Shown piece after piece: positions 1 through 6,421 of a stretch of DNA of 9,978 nt. The notes under the pieces are model-generated. The model saw only the letters and a program-made list of their open reading frames with translations, was not told the origin of the DNA and did no database searches. The position numbers and the translations under genes were made by a program. The first letter of the stretch is position 1. Every line of letters starts with the position of its first letter. Source of the DNA: Spirosomataceae bacterium (GTDB lineage Bacteria > Bacteroidota > Bacteroidia > Cytophagales > Spirosomataceae); assembly GCA_025455795.1 (NCBI GenBank), contig JALOLW010000110.1, positions 1 through 9,978 of the forward strand, written 5' to 3'.

Positions 1-1
1 C

Positions 2-1528
2 AGTAACTTTTTGATTCCGCTCCAAATCGGTGCGCGTGACATGGCCTCGGGCTTTTTGAACATGCTCTCTTTTTGGTTTTTCTTTGTATCAAGTGTTTTG
101 ATGTTTTGGTCAATTTTCCTTGAAACAGGGCCAGCGTCAGGTGGTTGGGTAATTTATCCGCCGTTGAGTGCTTTGCCTCAAGCCCATATGGGTTCAGAAA
201 TGGGAATGACGCTGTGGCTTCTAAGTATGGCTTTGTTTATCGTGGCGTCTTTGTTGGGTAGTTTGAACTATGTCACTACTATTATCAACTTGCGCACACG
301 AGGAATGACCTTTACCCGTATGCCTTTGACTATTTGGGCGTTTATGATTACAGCTATTCTTGGTATTATTTCATTCCCAGTGTTGTTATCAGCCGCCTTA
401 TTGTTGATTTTTGACCGTCACTTTGGTACAAGTTTTTATCTTTCAGAGATTTACATCAATGGCGAGGCACTGCCAAATGTAGGTGGTAGTCCTATTTTGT
501 TCCAGCACTTGTTTTGGTTTTTGGGACACCCAGAAGTTTACATTGTGTTATTACCAGCGTTAGGTATTACTTCTGAAATCATAGCTACCAATTCACGCAA
601 GCCAATCTTTGGTTATCGCGCTATGATTGCATCTTTGATGGCGATTGCGTTCTTGGCTTTTATTGTATGGGCGCACCATATGTTTGTGACTGGGATGAAT
701 CCATTCTTGGGGTCTATCTTTATGTTCTTGACGTTGATCATTGCCGTTCCTTCGGCAGTTAAAGCCTTCAACTATATCACGACTTTGTGGCGCGGTAACA
801 TCGTATTTACTTCTGCAATGTTGTTTTCAATCGGCTTGGTATCTTTGTTTGTATCAGGTGGTTTGACAGGGATCATTTTGGGGAACGCCGCTCTGGATAT
901 TCAGTTGCACGACACTTACTTTGTAGTGGCTCACTTCCACATTGTGATGGGGGCGGCTTCGGCCTTTGGATTCTTTGCGGGGATTTATCATTGGTATCCA
1001 AAAATGTTTGGTCGGATGATGAATAGCTCACTTGGTCAGCTCCACTTCTGGCTCACATTCATCGGTGTTTATTTGATTTTCTTCCCATTGCACTACATTG
1101 GAATTGCAGGTTTCCCTCGTCGCTATTATCAATTTACCAGCTTTGATTTTGGTAAATCGTTTACTGATTTGAATATGTTTGTGACGATTGCGGCTATCTT
1201 TACTTTCTTTGCGCAATTTATTTTCTTGTGGAATTTCTTCTACAGCATGTTCAAAGGCAAAGTTGCACCAATGAATCCATGGCGTTCAACAACTTTGGAA
1301 TGGACTACACCTGTCAATCCAGGTCACGGGAACTGGGTAGGTGAAATTCCAGCAGTATATCGTTGGCCATACGATTACAGCAAGCCTGGTTCGGAAGAAG
1401 ATTTTATTCCTCAAACAGTGCCACACTCTCAAACGCCAGAATCTAATCTGCCGCATGAGAACGCATTTATTGCCCAAGAAAAAGAGATAGAAGGGCAGAA
1501 CTATAATGACCAATTCGCGCATCACTAG
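2..1528 (+). CDS. ctaD: Cytochrome c oxidase subunit I, 5'-truncated by window edge
   Basis: Catalytic subunit of an A-type haem-copper oxidase in the inner membrane; it reduces O2 to water and pumps protons. The frame is open from base 2 and the true start lies upstream; about 508 residues are visible, beginning at the position of bovine Asn80. Numbering the first visible residue as 1, the D-channel residues are N2, D13 and N20. The CuB ligands are H176 (in WFLGHPEVY) and H225/H226 (WAHHMF), with cross-linking Y180 and proton-gating E178. The K-channel lysine is K254, the Mg-site pair is H303/D304, and the haem a3 and haem a ligands are H311 and H313 (VAHFHIVMG). Only the helix II haem a histidine is outside the window. 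The E in GHPEVY marks the A1 subgroup. The gene ends with a hydrophilic tail of about 80 residues and overlaps ctaA by 23 bases. It has no internal stop and looks functional. Confidence 0.97.
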   Translation, partial: SNFLIPLQIGARDMASGFLNMLSFWFFFVSSVLMFWSIFLETGPASGGWVIYPPLSALPQAHMGSEMGMTLWLLSMALFIVASLLGSLNYVTTIINLRTRGMTFTRMPLTIWAFMITAILGIISFPVLLSAALLLIFDRHFGTSFYLSEIYINGEALPNVGGSPILFQHLFWFLGHPEVYIVLLPALGITSEIIATNSRKPIFGYRAMIASLMAIAFLAFIVWAHHMFVTGMNPFLGSIFMFLTLIIAVPSAVKAFNYITTLWRGNIVFTSAMLFSIGLVSLFVSGGLTGIILGNAALDIQLHDTYFVVAHFHIVMGAASAFGFFAGIYHWYPKMFGRMMNSSLGQLHFWLTFIGVYLIFFPLHYIGIAGFPRRYYQFTSFDFGKSFTDLNMFVTIAAIFTFFAQFIFLWNFFYSMFKGKVAPMNPWRSTTLEWTTPVNPGHGNWVGEIPAVYRWPYDYSKPGSEEDFIPQTVPHSQTPESNLPHENAFIAQEKEIEGQNYNDQFAHH

Positions 1529-2513
1529 AAAAAATAATCGGCTTTTCCGTCGGTTGGCTTTATTGACCGTTGTTGTTGTTTACTTACTTATCCTTATTGG
1601 AGGTATTGTAAGAAGCACAGGTTCGGGAATGGGCTGCCCAGATTGGCCAAAATGTTTCGGAAGTTGGGTGCCTCCGACCGAGGTTTCCCAACTTCCCCCC
1701 AATTACGCCGAAATCTATGGCGCAAAACTCAAAGGGGAAGTTGTATTCAATTCCACCAAGACGTGGATAGAGTATCTTAATCGCCTATTTGGTGTATTTA
1801 CAGGGCTTCTCATTTTTGGAACACTACTCGCTTCTATTCCCTTCCTTAGATCCGATAAGCCTGTCTTTTATTACAGTTTAGCCGCTTTTTTATTAGTCGG
1901 ATTTCAAGGGTGGTTGGGGTCGAAAGTGGTTTCTACCGAGCTTTCCCCTGTCATGGTGACAATCCATATGGTTTTGGCTTTGGTAATTGTGTTTTTGCTG
2001 TTGTACGTGATGGCACGTTCTTATAAAGGCCACCTAGAAGTAGAACAGGTTAGTAGGAAGAGTTTCTTGAATAATTGGCTGATTGTTACTTTTATTCTTT
2101 CGATGGCACAGATAGTGCTTGGTACGCAAGTACGCGAAGCGATGGATGTGGTGATGAAAGAATTGGGAGATGAACAAAGGGGCGAATGGATTGAAAATTT
2201 AGGATTAACTTTCTATGTGCATCGTTCTTTTTCGATTCTAATTTTAGGATTACACATTGGGTTGGTTTATTGGTTGAAAAAAAATAGCCATAAAGGAATT
2301 TTGAATCAACTTACACTGGCATTACTGAGTTTGATTGTGGTAGAGATTGTTACAGGGATTGTTTTGGCGTATTTTGCAGTACCTGCATTTGCGCAACCCA
2401 TCCACCTCACACTGGCCACGATAGGAGTAGGACTGCAATTTGTCATTTGGCTGTTTTTGAACAGCAAGCGTGTATTTAAAAATCAGTTTGAATTGGTTAC
2501 AACTACGATATGA
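1506..2513 (+). CDS. ctaA: Haem A synthase (CtaA/COX15 family)
   Basis: Integral membrane enzyme that oxidises the C8 methyl group of haem O to give haem A for the oxidase encoded beside it. The protein has 335 residues with about eight hydrophobic helices. Signature sequences are GGIVRSTGSGMGCPDWPKC (residues 32-50, with C44 and C50), EYLNRLFG (89-96), QGWLGSKVVST (134-144), H154 in helix IV, H239 in FYVHRS and H300 in PIHLT. In Bacillus CtaA four histidines form two haem-related pairs; here three are present and the first (Bacillus H60, in an E-x-x-H-R context) is asparagine, N92. The start ATG at 1506 lies inside the end of ctaD, 8 bases after AGAAGGG, a plausible ribosome-binding site, and the 23-base overlap suggests translational coupling. 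The stop overlaps ctaB in an ATGA. The family assignment is firm; the meaning of N92 is open. Confidence 0.94.
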   Translation: MTNSRITRKNNRLFRRLALLTVVVVYLLILIGGIVRSTGSGMGCPDWPKCFGSWVPPTEVSQLPPNYAEIYGAKLKGEVVFNSTKTWIEYLNRLFGVFTGLLIFGTLLASIPFLRSDKPVFYYSLAAFLLVGFQGWLGSKVVSTELSPVMVTIHMVLALVIVFLLLYVMARSYKGHLEVEQVSRKSFLNNWLIVTFILSMAQIVLGTQVREAMDVVMKELGDEQRGEWIENLGLTFYVHRSFSILILGLHIGLVYWLKKNSHKGILNQLTLALLSLIVVEIVTGIVLAYFAVPAFAQPIHLTLATIGVGLQFVIWLFLNSKRVFKNQFELVTTTI

Positions 2514-3385
2514 CATTAGCATTAAGTTTTGTTTCTGAAAAGTTGAAAGCCTACATGGAGATGATGAAGCTCCGTTTGGCTTCGTTAGTGGCTTTTTCGG
2601 GTGCGTTTGGATACAGCTTGGCCGTTGATAAAGTTAATTGGGGGCATTTGGCACTTTTTGTTTTGGCAGCGTTTGCTATCACAGGAGCGGCCAATATTAT
2701 CAATCAAATCATTGAAAAGGATTTGGACAAGTTGATGAAGCGCACCCAAAGTCGCCCTTTGCCAAGTGAAAGATTGGGCGTAAGAGAAGTAGCGTGGTTG
2801 GCAATGTTGCTATTTGCAGGTGCAACCTTCATTTTCTTTTTCTTTTTCAATGTCAGAGCCTGTGCGTTAGCGATTTTATCTACGATTCTCTACGGGTTTG
2901 TTTACACGCCGTTGAAAAGAGTAGGCCCAATTGCAGTATTTGTCGGAGCGTTTCCAGGAGCTTTTCCACCGATGATCGGCTGGATTGCCGCGACCAATCA
3001 GTTTGGACTTGAACCAGGGATTTTGTTTGCGATTCAGTTCTTTTGGCAATTCCCACACTTCTGGGCGATTGCTTGGGTGCTTGACGAAGACTATAAAAAA
3101 GCAGGATTTAGATTGTTGCCTTCCAAAGGAGGAAAGGACATCAACACGGCAATTCAGATAATGATTTACACAGTGTTTTTGTTGCCTGTGGGTTGGCTGC
3201 CTTATGAACTTGGTATGACAGGTATCAACTCGGCCTTAGTTGCAATGGTTTTTGGTACGCTGTTTTTGGCACAAACGTTCCACTTGATGCGTAAATGTAC
3301 CGACAAAACGGCGTTACAGCTAATGTTTGGTTCGTTTATATATTTGCCGATTGTGCAGATTGCATTTTTGTTGGATAAGATATAA
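2510..3385 (+). CDS. ctaB: Protohaem IX farnesyltransferase (haem O synthase)
   Basis: UbiA-superfamily membrane prenyltransferase that adds a farnesyl group from farnesyl diphosphate to haem B, making haem O, the substrate of the preceding CtaA. The protein has 291 residues, usual for the family. The first polar loop carries the diphosphate/Mg motif, N65 to P84 (NQIIEKDLDKLMKRTQSRPL), with D73 and R78/R83. The position normally held by the first Asp is Glu69. A second conserved block, YTPLKRVGPIAVFVGAFPGA, lies at 132-151, followed by WQFPHFWAIAW (179-189) and DEDYKKAGFRLLP (192-204). Hydrophobic segments occur throughout, about nine in all. Its ATG shares the ATGA junction with the ctaA stop, so the two haem-modifying enzymes are almost certainly co-translated. 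A hairpin follows the stop codon. Confidence 0.96.
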   Translation: MTLALSFVSEKLKAYMEMMKLRLASLVAFSGAFGYSLAVDKVNWGHLALFVLAAFAITGAANIINQIIEKDLDKLMKRTQSRPLPSERLGVREVAWLAMLLFAGATFIFFFFFNVRACALAILSTILYGFVYTPLKRVGPIAVFVGAFPGAFPPMIGWIAATNQFGLEPGILFAIQFFWQFPHFWAIAWVLDEDYKKAGFRLLPSKGGKDINTAIQIMIYTVFLLPVGWLPYELGMTGINSALVAMVFGTLFLAQTFHLMRKCTDKTALQLMFGSFIYLPIVQIAFLLDKI

Positions 3386-3388
3386 GCC

Positions 3389-3412
3389 TCCTTTCCCCAT
3401 TTTTGGAAAGGA
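3389..3412 (+). other. Perfect 8-bp inverted repeat after ctaB
   Basis: TCCTTTCC (3389-3396) pairs perfectly with GGAAAGGA (3405-3412) around an 8-base loop, four bases after the ctaB stop. There is no T-run directly after the stem on either strand, so it is not a standard intrinsic terminator. It may be an mRNA processing or stabilising hairpin between the haem-synthesis genes and the structural genes. The pairing is visible; the role is inferred. Confidence 0.45.
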
Positions 3413-3425
3413 AGTAACACAAATC

Positions 3426-3453
3426 AACCTTTTGCGAGGTTAGAATATTTTTT
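3426..3453 (+). other. Small hairpin followed by T6 before first subunit III gene
   Basis: AACCT (3426-3430) and AGGTT (3437-3441) can form a 5-bp stem with loop TTTGCG. A run of six T occurs six bases later (3448-3453), just before the ATG at 3458. The stem is short and the T-run is set apart from it, so a terminator or attenuator role is only a weak possibility. Confidence 0.2.
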
Positions 3454-3457
3454 AAAA

Positions 3458-4042
3458 ATGGAACAAGTACAAAAAATACAAATAGAAGAAGCACCCGAAA
3501 CGCTTTCGATGGACCCTAAGAAGTTTATTCTTTGGGGTTTTATTGTCACAATTATTATGCTTTTTGCTTCTCAAACCAGTGCGTACTTGGTACGTAGAGC
3601 AGAAGGCAATTGGGTGGAATTTGAAGTACCTCAGATTTTTTGGTACAGCACAGTTGTACTCATCATAAGTAGCTTAACAATGCACTGGGCTTACTGGGCA
3701 GCAAAAAAAGATAATTTCAGTACGTTAAAAATTGCAATTTCTATTACTTTTGCGCTTGGACTGGCGTTTTTGTGGATGCAGTTCGAGGGTTGGAAAGAAT
3801 TGGTGAGTCAGAAAATATTTTTTGTAGGCAATCCCTCCCAATCGTTCTTTTATGTTTTTACGTGGTTGCACGGAGTACACTTGATTACTGGATTGATTGT
3901 ACTTTTTGTGACTTTTACATCGGCAATGGGGCTACGTGTTCACGCGAAAAATTTGCGTAGAATCGAAATTTGTACGACTTATTGGCATTTTTTAGATATA
4001 CTTTGGATTTATCTTTTTGTGTTTCTTTTATATTTTAGATAA
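3458..4042 (+). CDS. ctaE: Cytochrome c oxidase subunit III-like protein, first copy
   Basis: Haem-copper oxidase subunit III family; the subunit carries no metal and stabilises subunit I and its proton uptake side. The protein has 194 residues and five predicted membrane helices (about 21-45, 60-80, 90-110, 129-153, 174-193), the short bacterial form that lacks the first two helices of the mitochondrial protein. Family signatures visible are Q108/E110 in WMQFEGW, LHGVHLITGLIVL (137-149) and TYWHFLDILW (174-183). The hydrophilic N-terminus is acidic. The ATG at 3458 follows an A/T-rich leader with no clear Shine-Dalgarno site. It differs strongly from the next gene, which belongs to the same family, so this is an old duplication and not a recent copy. 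Which of the two is in the mature enzyme cannot be read from the sequence. Confidence 0.9.
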   Translation: MEQVQKIQIEEAPETLSMDPKKFILWGFIVTIIMLFASQTSAYLVRRAEGNWVEFEVPQIFWYSTVVLIISSLTMHWAYWAAKKDNFSTLKIAISITFALGLAFLWMQFEGWKELVSQKIFFVGNPSQSFFYVFTWLHGVHLITGLIVLFVTFTSAMGLRVHAKNLRRIEICTTYWHFLDILWIYLFVFLLYFR

Positions 4043-4071
4043 GCATTTAATCACTGCTAATTGATTGAGTA

Positions 4072-4833
4072 ATGTCTGCAACTGCACAACCTAATGTAAA
4101 AAATGTATGGCTCGGCGGCGTAGAACCGATGAAAGCCAGCTACGGAAAACTGATGATGTGGATTTTCCTCGTCTCAGATACCTTTACCTTTTCGGCCTTG
4201 TTGGTCTCTTACGGATTGGTTCGTTTCAGCTACCCTGGTTATCAGGGTGTCGTGGCTGATTTCGTATCTTCTCCCACCTACTGGCCTATCCCCGAGAAAA
4301 TCTTTGATGCTTTCCCATTTTTCCACGGAGTAGCCCTCCCGCTGGTTTTTGTAGGATTGATGACCTTTATCTTGATTTTTAGTTCGGTTACGATGGTATT
4401 GGCTGTAGAGGCGGGGCACCGTATGGACAGAGCTGGGGTAGAAAAATACATGCTCTGGACCATTTTGGGCGGCTTGGCTTTCTTGGGCTGTCAGGCCTGG
4501 GAGTGGACTCACTTCATCCACGGTACTGATAACGGTACAGTTATCAAAGAAATCGTGAATGCTGAGTGGGTACAGCGTACAATATTTGGTGCAAACCTCA
4601 CTGAAAATCAATACGGGCCACCTGCCTTTGCCGACTTCTTTTTCTTTATCACAGGTTTTCATGGTACGCACGTGTTCTCGGGAGTGGTACTTAACTTCTT
4701 GATTTTCTATCGTGCAGCTACAGGTATGTACGAGCGCAGAGGTCACTATGAAATGGTTGAAAAAGTAGGACTATACTGGCACTTTGTAGATTTGGTTTGG
4801 GTATTTGTATTTACTTTCTTTTATCTTGTTTAA
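4072..4833 (+). CDS. ctaE: Cytochrome c oxidase subunit III, second copy (longer)
   Basis: Second, non-identical subunit III-family protein, 253 residues, 29 bases after the first. Five hydrophobic helices are seen (about 26-50, 88-112, 125-147, 187-211, 233-252). Typical sequences are Q141/E144 in CQAWEW, TGFHGTHVFSGVV (194-206) and GLYWHFVDLVW (233-243). Compared with the first copy it has two extra polar loops: about 35 residues after helix 1 (FSYPGYQG to FFHG) and about 35 residues between helices 3 and 4 (HGTDNG to YGPPAFADF). These probably face the periplasm or a partner complex. The second half fits subunit III better than the first copy does, so this is the likelier canonical subunit. 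It lies in the same orientation and operon as the other oxidase genes. Confidence 0.92.
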   Translation: MSATAQPNVKNVWLGGVEPMKASYGKLMMWIFLVSDTFTFSALLVSYGLVRFSYPGYQGVVADFVSSPTYWPIPEKIFDAFPFFHGVALPLVFVGLMTFILIFSSVTMVLAVEAGHRMDRAGVEKYMLWTILGGLAFLGCQAWEWTHFIHGTDNGTVIKEIVNAEWVQRTIFGANLTENQYGPPAFADFFFFITGFHGTHVFSGVVLNFLIFYRAATGMYERRGHYEMVEKVGLYWHFVDLVWVFVFTFFYLV

Positions 4834-4876
4834 AACCAACCTCTCATAATTCTCAACTCATTTTCTGAATAATACT

Positions 4877-5191
4877 ATGGCAACTGTTCACGAACACGAA
4901 GAAAACGCTGGTGCAGAACAACGAAAAGCAATATGGCGTACCTTTTGGATTCTTTTGATTATCACTGCTTTAGAGTTTGCGATTGCTTTTACTTTACACG
5001 CAAGTCCTCTTAAGACAGCTATATTCGTTGGAATGACCATCATTAAGGCTTTTTACATCGTTGGTGAGTTTATGCACTTGAAACATGAAATGAAGTCATT
5101 GATTTGGACGATTTTGCTTCCTTGTATCTTTGTGGTTTGGCTGCTTTTGGCCTTGATGATGGAAGGCGGTTCTATCTTCGATTTGAGATAA
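4877..5191 (+). CDS. Cytochrome c oxidase subunit IV (COX4_pro/CyoD-like)
   Basis: Small accessory subunit of bacterial caa3/bo3-type oxidases, 104 residues. A charged N-terminus with HEHEEN is followed by three membrane helices (about 20-40, 46-66, 75-95). The sequence KAFYIVGEFMHLKHE (57-71) after the second helix is characteristic of the family, in which such proteins assist assembly or stability of the CuB site in subunit I. Its position directly after the two subunit III genes is usual for Bacteroidetes oxidase operons. The symbol ctaF would fit by position, but I leave it open because the naming varies. Start ATG at 4877; 43 bases separate it from the previous stop. Confidence 0.88.
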   Translation: MATVHEHEENAGAEQRKAIWRTFWILLIITALEFAIAFTLHASPLKTAIFVGMTIIKAFYIVGEFMHLKHEMKSLIWTILLPCIFVVWLLLALMMEGGSIFDLR

Positions 5192-5276
5192 ATAAGCGTG
5201 TGGTGTGTATTGAGTTTAGTATTTTTTGTTAGTAAAGTCAACCATATCACAATACTCAAGTCTCATTACTAATATT

Positions 5277-5783
5277 ATGAAAAAATACTTCAAAGCTGGT
5301 ATGCTGACACTTTTGTTGGTACTACCAGCTTTCATCATTTTGTTTTTGCACGGTTTTACCGAGAATCACTTTAAATTACCCTACTTGGTGCCAAAATTGG
5401 ATGCCAACGGAGCGGTAATAATGAATGAAAAAGACACGGTTTTTTACCAGATACCAGACATTGGAGGTGACAAAATCCAAGTCGTTGGATTCTTTGCCGA
5501 TTCGGCGGTTGCCATAGCGCAACAAATGACGCGGGTAGAAGGCTTACGGATAAACGATGTCATTGTCAAAAGGGTGGGAGAGGAACAAGTAGCTTTGGAG
5601 CAATTCAAGGCGACACCTTTGCAAAAAAAGAAACCTGTCAAAACCATTCCTTACCACGAACAGTTTATGTTAATAGATAAGCAGGGTTACATCCGAGGCC
5701 GCTACGATGCTACCGACCCCGTGGATGTGGACCGACTGCTCGCTGAAATCAAAATTTTACAAGATATCTACGCCAAACAATGA
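5277..5783 (+). CDS. SCO1/SenC-like protein lacking the copper-binding cysteines
   Basis: Predicted membrane-anchored periplasmic protein of the SCO/thioredoxin-like fold, 168 residues. An N-terminal helix (about 7-26) is followed by LHGFTENHF, resembling the start of Bacteroidetes SCO proteins. The C-terminus, FMLIDKQGYIRGRYDATDPVDVDRLL (split as FMLIDKQG at 130-137 and RGRYDATDPVDVDRLL at 140-155), matches the last strand-turn-helix of SCO. SCO proteins carry Cu in a segment like SCPxxCP; here the aligned residues are S76-A77-V78-A79-I80-A81-Q82, so both cysteines are alanine and the whole protein contains no cysteine. H127 lies where the third ligand is expected. The middle of the fold is about 25 residues shorter than usual. 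It probably is not a copper chaperone of the classical kind and may have a structural or assembly role. ATG 5277 was chosen because it gives a normal membrane anchor; an in-frame TTG at 5226 only adds a polar extension. The stop overlaps the next gene in an ATGA. Confidence 0.75.
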   Translation: MKKYFKAGMLTLLLVLPAFIILFLHGFTENHFKLPYLVPKLDANGAVIMNEKDTVFYQIPDIGGDKIQVVGFFADSAVAIAQQMTRVEGLRINDVIVKRVGEEQVALEQFKATPLQKKKPVKTIPYHEQFMLIDKQGYIRGRYDATDPVDVDRLLAEIKILQDIYAKQ

Positions 5784-6319
5784 GCACACTTTCATTACCA
5801 AACGACAAAAAATACGACAAAATCATCAATATCGTTGCCCTTGCAATTCCTGTTGTAGTGGCGATTCTGCTCAATCCACGTATTCCAAAGGTTGAACTGG
5901 GTGAATGGACAAAAATACTTCCGCATCTCAACGGCATTATCAATTCAGCGACGGCGGTGTTTTTGTTATTGGGGTATTACTTTATCAAACAGAAAAATAT
6001 CCAAATGCATCGCCGAATGATGGGCTTGGCCTTTGTGTTGGGGTCGGTGTTTTTGGTGAGTTACGTACTTTATCACCTTTCCAACGAGTCCACCGCCTAT
6101 GGCGGACAGGGCGTTATTCGTCCGATTTATTATTTTCTATTAATTTCGCACATTGTGCTTTCGATTGGAGTGGTTTGGTTTGTGTTGAGAGCGATTTATT
6201 TTGCGTTGAGTGGACAAATTGAACGCCATAAAAAAGTAGTTAAGTGGGCTTTTCCGATTTGGTTGTACGTGAGTGTGACGGGTGTGGTGGTGTATTTGAT
6301 GATAGCACCGTATTATTGA
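5780..6319 (+). CDS. DUF420 membrane protein (CtaM/YozB-like oxidase assembly factor)
   Basis: Integral membrane protein of 179 residues with five hydrophobic helices (about 15-32, 49-69, 79-99, 117-141, 154-174). DUF420 features are LPHLNGIINS (47-56), HRRMMGLAF (77-85), FLVSYVLYH (91-99), IRPIYYFLLISH (113-124), RHKKVVKWAFPIWLYVS (149-165) and VTGVVVYLM (166-174). Histidines H49, H77, H99, H124 and H150 are candidate haem or metal ligands. The Staphylococcus member, CtaM, is needed for a functional aa3 oxidase, and position here, at the end of the oxidase operon and translationally coupled to the SCO-like gene by an ATGA, supports a similar assembly role. The exact biochemical activity of the family is not known to me. 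Assignment to the family is firm and the assembly role is inferred. Confidence 0.86.
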   Translation: MSTLSLPNDKKYDKIINIVALAIPVVVAILLNPRIPKVELGEWTKILPHLNGIINSATAVFLLLGYYFIKQKNIQMHRRMMGLAFVLGSVFLVSYVLYHLSNESTAYGGQGVIRPIYYFLLISHIVLSIGVVWFVLRAIYFALSGQIERHKKVVKWAFPIWLYVSVTGVVVYLMIAPYY

Positions 6320-6320
6320 T

Positions 6321-6351
6321 GAGTGAATTAGTGAATTGTGATTTAGTGAAT
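6321..6351 (+). repeat. Short direct repeat TTAGTGAAT x2
   Basis: TTAGTGAAT occurs at 6328-6336 and 6343-6351 (15-base period), with a related AGTGAAT just before, at 6322-6328. It lies immediately after the DUF420 stop in a 102-base spacer that has no gene. No function is evident; it may be low-complexity spacer or an operator-like site. Confidence 0.4.
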
Positions 6352-6388
6352 ATGGGAGTCTTTTAATGATTGAATATGAGTAATTTAC

Positions 6389-6416
6389 GGCTAACGGATA
6401 ACAGCTAACGAATAAC
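6389..6416 (+). repeat. Two-copy 14-bp tandem repeat (GCTAACG-type)
   Basis: GGCTAACGGATAAC (6389-6402) is followed directly by AGCTAACGAATAAC (6403-6416); 12 of 14 bases agree. It ends 5 bases before the start of the small CxxC gene, so it will lie in that gene's leader if transcription starts upstream. From memory, similar CTAACGG/CTAACAG strings recur between genes in Cytophagales genomes, which would make it a dispersed spacer repeat and not a specific control site. Confidence 0.5.
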
Positions 6417-6421
6417 TATTT

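Noticed and set aside
4174..4746. Open frame of 190 codons on the - strand inside the second subunit III gene
   Set aside because: The + strand gene is clearly a membrane subunit with family motifs; the antisense product has no recognisable features and no supported start.
5192..5276. Possible promoter or operator before the SCO-like gene (TATTTTTTG and the pair TTAGTAA/TTACTAA)
   Set aside because: The TATTTTTTG string has one base too many for TAnnTTTG and no -33 TTTG at the right distance; the 7-bp inverted pair is short and A/T-rich, so chance is likely.
5226..5276. Upstream in-frame TTG start for the SCO-like gene
   Set aside because: It adds 17 polar residues in front of a normal MKK-type membrane anchor; ATG 5277 is the better start.
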